Shown: positions 43,801 to 54,924 of the stretch, piece by piece
Numbering within the stretch: position 1 is the first letter of the stretch
How the letters are laid out: each line of letters starts with the position of its first letter
Source: Halichondria panicea
Lineage: Eukaryota > Porifera > Demospongiae > Suberitida > Halichondriidae
Direction of reading: 5' to 3'
Length of the DNA: 64,000 bases
Assembly (NCBI RefSeq): GCF_963675165.1
Contig: NC_087391.1
Location: 3,057,001-3,121,000, forward strand
Made by a program: the position numbers and the translations under genes
Notes under the pieces: model-generated
Told to the model about the DNA's origin: nothing
Databases searched by the model: none
The model's input: only the letters and a program-made list of their open reading frames with translations

Positions 43801-43960
43801 ATTTGTTTGCACATGCGTGTAGCTATTATCACACAAAGAACGTAGCTAGCCTGCTAGCAGCTACGTAGCTAGCTAGAGGTAGCTGGCTTGAGACTGGTAG
43901 TAGAGATCCAGAAAAAGGGGGGGCAGTTGCCCCCTTTGCCACCCCCTGGCTACGCCACTG
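40868..43960 (-). mobile_element. near-complete hAT element (3.1 kb) with 5-bp target duplication
   Basis: The left end CAGGAGCGTAGCCAGG and the right end CCTGGCTACGCCACTG are inverted repeats with two mismatches. ATACA flanks both sides (40863-40867 and 43961-43965). The interior carries a hAT transposase on the minus strand and CTAGCTAG-rich subterminal stretches at both ends. A 5-bp rather than 8-bp duplication is shared with the MITEs at 3777 and 10887, which defines one family. The transposase has frameshifts, so this copy is not active. Confidence 0.92.
41062..43498 (-). pseudogene. hAT transposase (zinc-finger MYM/DUF4371 type)
   Basis: From the start at 43498 an acidic tail (SDGDSDFDLHLSSDV) leads to the TTF-type zinc-finger region. 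That region reads YKFPRVNSRSFRYQYLQRYK, WLIYSQKKNGGYCLPCVLFS and FTNFKKTYDICDAF. A catalytic segment follows with SSACYTVIADEVTDCSNREQ, whose Asp is the first catalytic residue. After a frameshift near 42410, caused by a GTGATGTGA duplication, PSKMRGQAYDGASSMAGKTK continues the domain. The C-terminal dimerisation region (41355-41062) has SCTAERSFSGLKRVKTTLRS. At least three frame breaks are visible. All major domains are present, so decay is recent. Confidence 0.9.
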
Positions 43961-44179
43961 ATACAGAGAGGTAGCCTCTCCTTTTTCTTTTTTCTGCTCT
44001 TTATTACAATAAGATAAAATACTGTTTTAACGTTCAATGAGATAAAATACGGTAATTGTCCACCCACGCGCCAACAGTAAATACCAGGCCCACTATTCAA
44101 GGGGCTGGAGTCGAGGCTACTAAGTACACAACAGATAACATATTACTTACGGTAGAGACTTACTTACGGTAGTTGTACG

Positions 44180-44556
44180 CCTACCTCACCAGCTTCTTTA
44201 CAACACCTAGTGGCTTAACCAACTCCTTAATGTCATTCTCTGTCAGCTCTAGAAAAGCCTCTCAATTTCATTATCTACAATTGAAAGTAAAAAAATATAT
44301 AGCTAAAAGCTAGATTAGATTTACACCAGAATGATACAGTATTTTAAGTGGGTGTTGACCAAATAGGTAGTAGTCTATTATTAAAGTGGAAGGTGGTATT
44401 TTTAACGGTGGCAGTGTATACATAGCTATATATATAAGTGTTGTGAGTATTGACTTAAGTGAATATACCTTCAAACACTTCACAATATGAATCTTGCACT
44501 CCCTTTTCCTCCAGCCATGATGAAAGACCAGTAGCAGACAAATTTTTCACATCCAT
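44180..44556 (-). pseudogene. SAM-domain fragment in two exons
   Basis: Exon 1 (44556-44469) reads MDVKNLSATGLSSWLEEKGV and then QDSYCEVFE, then a GTATAT donor. Exon 2 starts at 44274 after TTGTAG and reads DNEIERLF. With a one-base break it goes on as ELTENDIKELVKPLGVVKKL. Helix pattern and the ELTENDIKEL..PLG motif match a sterile alpha motif, a protein-protein interaction domain. The phase 1 junction fits. The one-base loss near 44260 makes this a likely pseudogene. What followed the SAM domain is not visible. Confidence 0.65.
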
Positions 44557-44879
44557 TAGGCTATAAGGCTATAATAGCATAGCTAGCTAAAGTTAAAAGA
44601 AAGAAAATGTGGCAGCTGCAATATCTACTTTTCAATATCTATGGTGATAATCTCGTTATTTTGTGAAAATGTTTTTGAAATAATTGGGCCACAATTGTGA
44701 TTTTAAGACATACGTAGTCCTAATTATTAACACTTTATTTCAGTTTTAGGAAACACGACGTTAACAACATTTCTAAAAAATAACCATAATCTGTTACATT
44801 CACAAAAATGTTGTCAACTTTAACAAGTGTTGTTTTAACAGTATACAGTAGAATTAACAAACATTTTTTACGGTGTATA

Positions 44880-45210
44880 GTATAGCTAGAATAATCAGTA
44901 TTGTAAGTATAGTATTAGAATTAGCAGTGAGCTTGTAAATTTCATAGATCGTTCACCGAGCCCCACCTTCTTTCTGCCCCACCTTATCTCTGATGTCAAC
45001 AGTCTGATGGAAGTTGGTCACTGTCCAACGATGACGACAAAAGTGTCATCGACAAAAGTGTGTCATCAGGTGATGGACTGTCCGGCGACGATGAAAGTTT
45101 GTTGATGTCTGACAGTTGCTCTTTGCAGTTCTAAAGAGATACCTGGTATCACAGAGATACCTGGTTATACAATGTATACCAGAGGTGATGGTACACCTTA
45201 TCAAAACAAC
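44880..45210 (+). mobile_element. piggyBac-derived fragment (5' part, family of 58852-59639)
   Basis: The sequence CTTGTAAATTTCATAGATCG matches the intron after the first exon of the 58852-59639 copy. It is followed by an acidic exon-like segment (SDGSWSLSNDDDKSV). From 45110 the text GCTCTTTGCAGTTCTAAAG, then TACCTGGTATCACA, is mirrored at 46335-46415 next to the minus-strand piggyBac remnant. Confidence 0.6.
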
Positions 45211-46068
45211 CAAACGATTCATGATATATCTTAGCATCCTGCTATGAGATCCATTGAGATCCATTGGTACTCTTTTGTATTGTTCCTTTGCAGCATTTTG
45301 TAATGTAATATATTGTGGCATTGTGTTACTGAAATTGGCTGAAATTGGATGTGCTTTGGATGTGCTTTATTTCTTAAATAAAAAATGGAAGTAAAAAATG
45401 GAAGTAGTTCCTCAGCTTCTGGTATCAATTTATGGGAGAATCAAACCAACTTGGTGCAAACTTTCCTCGTAAGTGGGGCCATTTCGTATCAGTGGTCCAT
45501 CTATCAGTGGTCCATAAAAATTAATAGTCAGAATTATTTCCTCTGGGACAGAACTAAGACACTAAGACAGTGGTTGAAGTGTTTCACCCGATATAGCCAC
45601 GAGTGAGCACGGCTTTGACATGCGGCAATCCAAAATTGGCAATAGCAAACTACTTTTCTACCACAGCCAAATACTCGGACAGCAAAAACATTTGACACAT
45701 CGAATAATCGACAAGTTGGACCTGGGACTAAATACCAACAACACTCTGAGACCAACAACACTCTGAGGCTCCCTCCACACAGCATCTGTAACTAACATGT
45801 TGCTGGGATTACAAGTGATACCCGAATCTACAATAAGCGCTAGCATAGATCCTAGTTTTAATGTGTTACATAATAATAGTGTCATTTATGATGAACAACT
45901 CTTATTAACACTCGGGGGGAGTGGGGGGGGATGAGCTACATGAAAATGTTTTGATACTTAACAGCTTCAGATCACCGATGATACAAATAATTATACATAA
46001 TGAAAAAACTGTCGGAAAGTAAATAATGTCGGAAAGTAAATAAAGAGCCATGTTTGATTATAATAAGG

Positions 46069-47399
46069 ACCTTTAACCGTTACTTCTCTATCGGGTTTCT
46101 AGAGCAACCTTACCAATAGAATGCCCATACAACAAGGAATAAAATGGTGCAACAAATGCCCGGCCAGCGGTGAGTCCAAACAATTTTTTTTATAGATCAG
46201 CCTATCATGGTATATATGGTAAATATGGTAACTAATAATACGTACTATATTATAACGATGCTTTCCGGTATCATTTAGTTGTTTTAATAAGGTGTACCCT
46301 CAGCACTCAGCCCTATTGTCACCTGCACAGCTAGTGTGAGTGTGATACCAGGTTATGCACAGCTAGTAGTGTGATACCAGGTACCTCTTTAGAACTGCAA
46401 AGAGCAGTATCATACATCAAAACGGAGACGGTGTTTGTCAAGAACCTCATGCCGTTTTAGGCCAGCTCCTTAATCTAGCCTTAGAACATACCACACAATC
46501 AATCAGCATAGAGTGGTAAATGATTCTGTGACGTGTCAGCTGAGTGGGTTCAGTCCGAGGGCTCTTCTGCTGCACAATTCACCGTATTCGGAAGTTCTTC
46601 CTTCCACTTGAGCGTACACAATGTAACTGTAAACAGTGAAGCTACATCAAGGATATACCAGAACCACCACTTTTTACTCCTACGTCCAATACGGTAATAT
46701 CCCATCAATTGATCTCCCCTATCAACACCTCATATGTGCCTGGTAATCTGGCAACATGACGCATTGCACTCTGCTACATGTATGGTAGTTAGTATTCTCT
46801 TGTGTGTAGGGCCACTAGAAAGATGGTCCTTACACCCTTTCACCCTTATCGTACAGCTCTAGAAAGAGAAATGGAGTTATCCATGTACACCTTAGGGTGT
46901 GTATGCTCTATACCATCCATCGCACTATTTTTACCAGTGTATTATCTCCAGCACAAACACCCTATTTAGTGTTTGAAGCCAAGACGCCCTTTGAAGGGGC
47001 TGGGTGTAATCATATCTAAGAGCTTACGGAGTTTGAATAGGGGGTCATAACCAGGTTGTCCATGAGGGACCTGCTCAGAAACGTTACAAGTATGCAGGTA
47101 CCTAGATATAGATATAGTTCTTGGGAGAGAGGCTGAGCCCTAACCCTAACCTAACCTAACCGCCCTAACCCTAACCCATCATCATAACCCATCATCATAC
47201 ACACACCTATATAGGCTCTCATTTCTTCAAGGGTAACATGCCATGGTGTGGGACGCTGTGCACCTCTACCCTGTGCAGCATACCGATTGGTCCATACCTC
47301 AGGGGATGGTGGTGTCATCAGTAACAGGTTGCACAATGAATTACTTTCCTCCTTCTTCCATACCCCAAGCATGACTACCAACCACTGTTGTGCCTCCAC
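46069..47399 (-). pseudogene. piggyBac transposase remnant with one element end
   Basis: From 47399 the minus strand reads TPPSPEVWTNRYAAQGRG and WHVTLEEMRAYIGVCMMMG (start of the core). Near 47050-46970 it reads PGYDPLFKLRKLLDMIT. Near 46900-46860 there is a MDN motif, and near 46740-46590 GVDRGDQLMGYYRIGRRS and KWWFWYILDVASLFT. The order is that of piggyBac transposases, with much lost. At 46069-46215 it ends in the 3' end of the 58852-59639 family (CTTTAACCG, CCGGCCAGCGGTGAG). Confidence 0.75.
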
Positions 47400-47449
47400 T
47401 TTGTTGTGCCTCCACTTGCTGACCCTCTACCAACCACCACGCCCCCTAA

Positions 47450-48089
47450 CGCCTAACGCCACGGTACAAGCTCACTGTTCATTACTATACTATACCTATA
47501 CTAATACTATACCAGAGTCACACTATGAGCATATTTTTGTTATAATAAATGAAAATAAAAATCATGTGACCATCATGTGACCAATTAAAATGAAATTTCC
47601 TTGTAAAACTAAATTAAAAAAAGAGGATTTGTTCCAGCTTAGTTAGATCCTATCTTTTCTTGGAATCCTGATGTACATATCATATACTGATGAAATCCAG
47701 CTGCGCAAAAGCAGATTCATAGGTAATCATGGTCTACACAAACAACATGCTAAGATTTATGCTAACCCTCCTAACTTTCTTGTTTGGCTGCACTCTGTCT
47801 TGCGCAGCAGGACTTGTCTTAGTTAAGGCCTTTAATAGCTACTAGGTAGCCTTAGGTAGCCTACAAGAAATCCGTTTTCAGGGTTTTACTCGATCAACTA
47901 GCTACGGTCAACTTCAGTAAGTTAAGTACAGTGTCATGTGACCGAAGCTCCACCCCCAACCCCACTAGTAATTGCAGACGTTTTCCACCCACGCACGTGA
48001 TAAACATTCCAATGCAATGACGCCAGACGCCACATGCATGTGTATGAATCTCATTATAACAAAATTCTTAATTTGGACAGCCCCTGAGT
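47450..48089. other. no recognisable gene
   Basis: AT-rich sequence without motifs. CATCATGTGACCA-type and AGGTAGCC-type short direct duplications occur near 47560-47582 and 47843-47862. Confidence 0.45.
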
Positions 48090-48390
48090 AGCTGCACAAA
48101 CTTAGTTTCCTTTACAGTTGCCTTAGACACTCCAAACAGATGCCCGATAGCAACCCTCTAGTTACAGCTTTCCTCAGGATAGACGCAGTCCCACCAGTAG
48201 GAACTTCTCTTCTTCGGCCACAGCAACCTCTCAGATGTACACAAACCTCCAGCAAGCATTAATGTAATAACAGCAAGCAACAAATGTTCTTGTCTTTCCA
48301 CACGCTTTCTCTTCAACATGTTACTAACTACTCACCTGATTGCTCACCTGATCATCCTCTTCTTTCTTCTCTGTCTTCTTTGCAAAACTA
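48090..48390 (-). pseudogene. PIF/Harbinger-like transposase N-terminal fragment
   Basis: The minus strand reads LKRKRVERQEHLLLAVITLM, then LLWPKKRSSYWWDCVYP. Past a stop codon it reads RVAIGHLFGVSKATV. The WW block and the HLFGVSKATV helix-turn-helix resemble the front of Harbinger (DDE4) transposases. The catalytic domain is not seen further left. The assignment rests on short motifs. Confidence 0.5.
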
Positions 48391-49303
48391 ATATCTGACC
48401 ACGTGGCTCACTCGTTAGCAGGAAGTGGTTAGTTGCTGTGTAAACGAAACGCAACCTTCAAAACAGGAAGTGCTGTACCGCAAAGCGCTATCCCATCATT
48501 AGTACACTTAATCATCACAGCAAACCTAGGTGCATAATATACATAATGCACCTCACGTTAACCAAAAGACAGTAAGTCCTGTAGAGTAGGGGATTTCTAC
48601 TCCTTGTACACGGAATGTGAGTGTGAGTGGGTTACATTCACGACAACATTCACGACAAACTTGTTGCATTTAAGCCTGTGACATTCGAGGGAAACGGGAA
48701 CATGGAGGAGTAGAATCCATGTGACACCTTTGATAGTAGAGCTTATTCTCTAAGAACGCTTGAGTACATTTTGATTTCTTTGCATTTCTTTGCAGATCTA
48801 GACAGCGAACATCTCGGCCACCGCCAGACCGTATATGTTTTTTTTGTGTGATTATAAAATGAAAGGTGAATCGGTGATAGCTGTTGAAGCTGCTATCTTG
48901 TACCGAAAGTGTCATCCACATTTCCATTATAAAACCCACAGAATGAAATGTCATTTTTGATTTTTAGTCAAGTGAATGTAAAAGGTTGTGCGGGATCAGC
49001 AAGGTACAGTATCCGAGATCTACGATTCCTCTCAGTGATAGTGCTCAATCCGGCGATTTGTTGCCAGGGAAAGAAAAGCTAATAGTGTTTGCTAATAGTG
49101 TTTTGCTAATAGTGTGTTTATCTATAGTGTGTTTATCTATGACTGTACTGAGGCCAAGGAGTCACACCAACATTTTATGTATGTGTGCTCTGACCGGCGA
49201 CCTGCTTGGCGGGGGCGGGTCTTGTTTATATGCCCTAACTTGTGTGTGCCTATTGTGTGTTTTCGATATTTGAAAAACGGAAAAGATAATAAAAGATAAT
49301 TAT
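48391..49303. other. no recognisable gene
   Basis: Mixed sequence with duplications such as TTCACGACAACATTCACGAC near 48634-48656 and AATAGTGTTT repeats near 49080-49135. A minus-strand frame at 48954-48670 has no motif. Confidence 0.45.
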
Positions 49304-49405
49304 GTGACAGGCTCTGACCAATTGATAGAGCCGATAATTATGCTTAGTGTGCATATAGCAGTGTTAACTGCTTAGACAGCGCTTTGGGATTATACAGCCT
49401 GTCAC
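49304..49405. mobile_element. 102-bp MITE, GTGACAGGCT ends
   Basis: It begins GTGACAGGCTCTGACC and ends ...ACAGCCTGTCAC, sharing the outermost 10 bases with 4896-5313 but with a different, much shorter interior. The flanks are AT-rich and the target duplication is ambiguous. Confidence 0.65.
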
Positions 49406-49859
49406 ATATCACAGCATGCTTTAACAGCAGCTGCTGTTCCAGATAGTCTACAACGCTTGATGAGAAAAATGTAGGCTCCTTGCGAAATTGACATCACAAT
49501 GAGAAGCAAACGTTACTCAATGCTAGGGTATTGTGTAGTGGTACTTCGCTAGAAATGTCAGCCGGCATCCTCCATTAACATTCATCTTTTGCAGGCAAGT
49601 CGTTTATTGAACTCGTACTCAAGATGCCAAAGAATCTGTCAAGATACGAAGAACACCCAAGCCCTACGAGTCATTAACTCGACTGTAGAGGTAAAAGTTC
49701 GAGAACATTCATGAACCGTTAAACATGCTGACTCATTATTTAATTGCAACTACTGTTTTGATGATTATGATGATGATGGATGATGATGAGACATAACATA
49801 ACAATTGAATAACATAACAATTGAACCTCGTTAATCTGAGTCAGAGGCATCTTCAGGAG

Positions 49860-50640
49860 TTGGCTGCTGGCAGTCTGACTTCGCTTTCGGTTTAAAAATT
49901 AACTGCTTCTGGGTGTAGTCTGTTTCCGAGTAACTTTGAACTTTTCAACCCAAGCACTTGCCAATGAAAATTAATCCACGAATTTTTACCCAATCTTCGA
50001 CAAAATTATTCTTAACAATTATTCTTAACAGGGCCAGTCTGTACACCACTGCCAGTCTGTACACCCAGTCTGTACACCACAGAAAATTAACATCCTCATT
50101 TTTTTTAACATTAGGTGCTTAACATGTTTTCTCAATTCCATTGCAACAAACAGTTCATAAGTTAAGTTATTGGTGACACCACCTCTGTTGATTAACTCCA
50201 CCTTGATTAACTCCACCCACTTCTGCGATTCATGCTCACTCTCGTCCAATGCTCACTACAAAGTAGCATTTTTCAGTTGATTTTCGAAGTTTTTCTCGTG
50301 GAATATAGCCTGCAGCACTCTTCTGAGGTAGAGTGTACTTGGGTCTTGCCGTGGATTGCACGTTAGCTCTTTGAACATTAAATTATGGTGCCGATAGAAC
50401 ACACTTTAGCAGGGAAGCCCAGATTTCATGGTAAATCTTGGATGTTCGCACAGTGTGGTAGGTCGTCCACATTTTCTCTCTCTGTTTTGGCTGTGGACTG
50501 GAAGCACTTTCTGAAGCAGTCCCTTTGAAAAACTTGAGATTGGCAGGAACCAGCTTCTCAGCAATCTTATTGCTTCTTAAGTGTACTTGCTGCAGCAGGA
50601 GTGGATATTTTGAAGGAATCCCCTTGTAAGAGACATTTCA
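49860..50640 (-). CDS. unidentified coding stretch, possibly from a repeat-encoded protein
   Basis: The minus strand from about 50640 reads, across a few stops, KMWTTYHTVRTSKIYHEIWA, then GYIPRENFENQL. It continues with HESQKWVELIKVELI, NRGGVTNNLTYELFVAMELR and KHVKHL. The last open piece (50249-50025) is free of stops. The GY(I/V)PR and WV..INRGG patterns remind me of multicopy proteins in sponges and cnidarians, but I cannot name a domain. The direct duplication GCCAGTCTGTACACCA breaks the end near 50035. Confidence 0.35.
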
Positions 50641-50649
50641 AGAGTAGAG

Positions 50650-52737
50650 AACCTAGAAAAAAAATTCTAAAAGCTTACACAAACTGCACACACACAGTCA
50701 CACACACAGTCACTAACAGTCACTACTTACTTGATGGTCACTACTTACTTGATACACCATTCTTCCTAGCAACACGTACTAGCAACACGTAAATCTTTAT
50801 ACTTCCTGTGTACTTCTTCCTGCCCTGCCATGCCATGCTGCTTCCGTCAAACGCGAGTTCATGTGATCTCGTTCATGTGATTTCGTTCTCGTTTTCAATC
50901 CCCTTCCTCTACTATCTATGGACATAGCACAACATACTTTACTCAATCAGCTAGGTATAGGTACGAGAGTACAAACAAAAAGTAAAAAAAAAAACCCTCT
51001 CATAATAATTACTACTAGAGTCAGTGGATAGAGTGTGCTGTAGAGCCAGCTGCAAAAAAACCTCCTACAACAATAATAAGTGTTGAATTAACAAACATGC
51101 TTGACAAATGTATTGTTATATGTATTGTTAAAATAACAATTTCTTATGCTCAGTCTGTTGATCGAGAAACAATTTAAATTGCTCTTTAATTGAGCCACAC
51201 ATCATAACAACATACGTACAACAAGGGCTCACATTTTATACCAGAAAAGTGAACTGATGAACTTGGGGGATTTCTTGCATTAGATTTCTTGTGGTAGCGT
51301 AAGCAATTGCAGAAGTTGTTCGCCTCCAAAATAAAATGATGAAGTATTGCAATCCTCGTCCGTTTCCATAAAGTGCACAATATTATGGCTGGGTGCCTCG
51401 GGTTCCACGTAGTATACAGAACCTCAAAGAAAATATTAATAAAATGTTAGTTAGGCAATTAACATAGTACAAAAGACAAACAGGTACAACTTTCGGAATT
51501 AAATTCTCCAATTTCTTTTGTCTTGATATTGTACATGCCAGACAACGTACAGAAACACAGTGCTATAGCTATTATATATACACAGCAACACTTATGAGGT
51601 ACATACATTATCATATTTTAGTGTCATTTGTGTATGGTCTGTGATATCTGCCGTTGACCGTCGTTGGGTATCTCTGCAGTAGAGGATGACTAACAAAGTG
51701 ATCTCAAAGTGAAAGTACTTACTAAATTGACGCAAAAAATAGTCTTCTGAGCTTGAGTACACTACAATAAAAAGAAAGTCAATAGACAGCGATATCGGTT
51801 TAATGAAGAGGGCTCGGGCTCAGGTTCGACGGCAAAAGTTCGACATCAGAAGTTGACTTTTTTTGCAAACTCGAAGCCAGAAGCCAGTAGTATATATGAA
51901 TTCTGCAAAAAGCAACTTACTTGTCTTGCAGAAATGTTAGTTTCCAAAGATATTTGGACGGCCAGAGTGGGGTTTTCTTCTGTGGAATGAAATGGGAACG
52001 GCATCCTGCTCTGCATAAATAATTATAATTGGCTATACTGAATACTCGTTTTTATGTAACTATCGTTTTTATGTAACTATAATTATAATGAAGTGATGTT
52101 ACGAGTTTAGTTGCTAAAAGTTAGTAAGTAGTACGCCTTTTTCGGGGTGGTGAGTGTAATTATAAGCAGCACTAAACACAGATTGTATTTAAACATACCG
52201 TTGGCGTCTTCTGCAATGGTGGGGAATGGTGGGGAAGTACTGAACAGACATGTGGTCTCTTGGATGCACAATGAACGTAAAATATTGTGCCATCTTTAAG
52301 CCACTCTAAGATCCCAGAGATGTACCCAAGCCATACTTGATACGCCCATCCAAATCTTTTAAGTAATGGTCAACGATCAACGACAGTCATGTATTCCAGT
52401 TCCAATGGAGCAAGAGTAGAAATAGGAGTAGACATTATCTAGCTAGGTCAGTGAATGAAAGGCAACTAGCTGAATAACACGTGTAGGCTCACATGTCATA
52501 GTTGAGCCACTTCAAGTCCTACAATACTGTACATATAATTATGCCATGGTTTTTGCTTGTACTTCAAAGCAATACACTCCAATTCTCAATTCTCCTGCCA
52601 CTCGTCTCATTCGAGGGTGTAGTCACTTGTTTGAGGTGTATAGAACATGCACTAGGGTGTAAACAAAGTAAAAATTGGTGGGTGTATATTACAACAGAAA
52701 GCAAAAGGTGTAAAAGTACATGTATATCAATTTCATA
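50650..52737. other. no recognisable gene
   Basis: AT-rich sequence with stops in all frames. Short duplications occur (CACACACAGTCA near 50693-50712, TACTTACTTGATGGTCACTA near 50723-50750, CGTTTTTATGTAACTAT near 52047-52082). The start is an unremarkable spacer and the end abuts a piggyBac-derived terminus. Confidence 0.5.
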
Positions 52738-52741
52738 TTAA

Positions 52742-53045
52742 CCCTTTAAACGCCACGGGCCACGATCGTGGCCCGCAATAAGTGACTTTTTTTCGCGAAT
52801 TTCAATTTCGCGATACCTAGGCACATCCCTGTATAGAGGAAGAGCTGTAGAATCACGTGCAATTTAGTCTAGAATTTTCCAAGCCACGTTGCTATGTCTT
52901 ACCACACGAAGCTATGGCTAGGTTGTTTACTTGTGCCGATGTGCTTGAACAGCTTGAGGGCGATGTCTCCTCTGGTGATGACAGAGGGATACCTGCTACC
53001 AGATGAACATGGACCTACCAGGACGACCGACTACTATAACCCGTG
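52742..53045 (+). mobile_element. piggyBac-derived 5' end with first transposase exon, truncated
   Basis: TTAA (52738-52741) is followed by CCCTTTAAACGCCACGGGCC and the palindrome GGGCCACGATCGTGGCCC, the terminus shared with 59639 (inverted), 60758 (inverted) and 60763. At 52914 an ATG opens MARLFTCADVLEQLE, the same first exon as the other copies. It ends early after GDVSSGDD. The rest is missing and a separate inverted-repeat element starts at 53058. Confidence 0.8.
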
Positions 53046-53061
53046 ATGCGCCTCGGGTTAA

Positions 53062-53448
53062 TTACTCACAGCTGGAGTACATTCCAGAGTATAATACATT
53101 CCAGAGTATAATTATTAAAGCTGCTTGATCTTGAGCGTTGCATAGCCGCCCACTGTTATCTATATAGAGGATGTAAATAGTAATATTCTTACAATGTGCA
53201 AGAGCTACGATTCCAAAGTTAGGAGCGCCTTAGACTGAGTAGACTTATTACTGTTTACAAAGTGGCAGCCACAAAAACTAGGAGACTTCAGGCGTTTGTA
53301 ACTTTGGAATCATAGCAGCTATATACGCTCTTGCACATTGTAAAACAACCTTTGAATATTACTATTGACATCCTCTAAATAGATAACAGGATACAGTGGG
53401 CGGAAATTCTCCAGATACACTCTGGAATGTACTCCAGCTCGCGTTTGA
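53062..53448. mobile_element. inverted-repeat MITE (387 bp) next to TTAA
   Basis: The left arm (CAGCTGGAGTACATTCCAGA, then CGCCCACTGTTATCTATATA, then CTTACAATGTGCAAGAGC, then GATTCCAAAGTTA) is mirrored in the right arm down to GAATGTACTCCAGCTCGCG. Arms are about 160 bp around a ~70-bp centre. TTAA occurs at 53058-53061 and 53449-53452. The internal duplication GAGTATAATACATTCCA lies in the left arm. There is no coding sequence. Confidence 0.8.
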
Positions 53449-53741
53449 TTAACGGTAATTGAAGCTTCTTATAGGCACTAGTGAGAAGTTATCAAAGCAG
53501 CTTATAGTAAGTATTATCACTTACCACGAATGTGGCTAGCTTGAAACAATGCGTTTGCAGCCGTTACTTCTTAGTTTTCAGGACATCCGCATTTTGAGCA
53601 TCAATAAACGATACACTGAATAAGATTAAGGGACATGTAATTGGTTAAAATAATATAAAACTTATAGACTAACCATACGTCCGTATCAAATCCTGAAAAG
53701 TCCTCCTTGTCATCAACAAGAGCTTTGTACATACTTCTGAC

Positions 53742-54136
53742 TGTAAAAACACAGAATTTGGTATTGAGCTATAGCTAAATTTGTGCCTACAGTGTAAAAT
53801 CTCAAATAAAATGTTATTGGTGTATAAGTATCTATAGTCCTTCTACTACCTCTCTGTAAAATCTGATGCTCTAAATCCAACTCTTTCCATCGAAGCGCCT
53901 CATCCAAACTTTGGCTATTACCTTATTTTTCCTAATTGAGCAATCTTTGAGAGGCGTTTTTCTCGATACTACATTTTACGGCTTCAAGTTTCTAACAAGC
54001 ATAACTCGGGTATGAAACTAGGTATGTGAACACTAAGCATATCATTATGTAGGCAATGCTCTGCTCTATCACTTGGTACATTAATCAACGAAATTTTAGT
54101 CTGCTCCAAATGTCTGGTTTTCCCAGAGCCTGTCAC
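53742..54136. mobile_element. second copy of the GTGACAGGCTCTGGG MITE, left end lost
   Basis: It is nearly identical to 4930-5313 from CAGAATTTGGTATTGAGC to the right terminus CAGAGCCTGTCAC. The left terminal repeat is replaced by unrelated sequence. It lies immediately 3' of the minus-strand coding exon at 54240-54607. Confidence 0.85.
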
Positions 54137-54239
54137 ATATACTTACACATACAATTACTTAAACCAAGCCCCACCCCCCTCTCATCAGAGTCAAACAACA
54201 TACACGAATAGGCAGAGGAACCCTCGTCTTCTTTGCACT

Positions 54240-54607
54240 ATCAGGCGAGCTGCTTGCTGTGTGACGATAATTTTTCTTCAATTGCGACTAAACGAGTTTC
54301 TTGCCTATCCAGTTTCTTGCCTATCCAGGCGATCCACCAGGCGATCAAAAGAGTTAGTGATGATAGGATCACTACTGCTGTCATTTGATCTTTGGGGCGG
54401 CTTTTCAAGTGCCAGAGCTCTTTTCCTAGATGTATCTAGGACTTTAGAGCTTGCTTCTCGGCTTGGTGTGTGCCACTTATCACGTCTTGTGTGCTCGTTC
54501 TCCTCGTCAGATCCATCATACTCAACGAACAAGGGTCCGATAGTTCACTCTCATCGGCACCAAAAATGTCTCCACTTTGATAGCCATCACCACCGGCATA
54601 TTCCATA
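54240..54607 (-). pseudogene. unidentified acidic N-terminal exon with short coiled coil
   Basis: An ATG near 54607 opens MEYAGGDGYQSGDIFGADES. A frameshift near 54530 leads to VEYDGSDEENEHTRRDKWHT, then PSREASSKVLDTSRKRALAL, then NSFDRLVDRLDRQET (coiled coil). This is like the first exon of several transposon genes. No domain identifies the family. The duplication CAGTTTCTTGCCTATC near 54292-54328 breaks the end, and the MITE at 53742 may have removed the next exon. Confidence 0.4.
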
Positions 54608-54855
54608 TCTGGCCATTATTAAGAAGCGAACAATTAAAGAAGAAAGCTACGTGCTGCACTGCACTGGTAGACGTAGACTAGATGGACTATTAAACTGCTA
54701 GATAGCTATAAACATGTGACTATTATAAACCACCGCCCCGACGCGTTGACCAATGAATGGCTCTAGAATTGTCATGTGATAGTCTAGCCTCGATCCCAGG
54801 CCGCACCTATGTGGGTTCAGAGTGCAGGCAGTGCTTTAAATAAAATCACCTAACC

Positions 54856-54916
54856 AGAGTAGTATGTCCAGAGTAGTATGTCCTGTGTAGTATGTCCTGT
54901 GTAGTATGTCCTGTGT
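54856..54916. repeat. short tandem repeat, AGTAGTATGTCC type, four copies
   Basis: Units of 15-16 bp (AGAGTAGTATGTCC, then TGTGTAGTATGTCC twice, then TGTGTAAA). Confidence 0.9.
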
Positions 54917-54924
54917 AAACCCAT

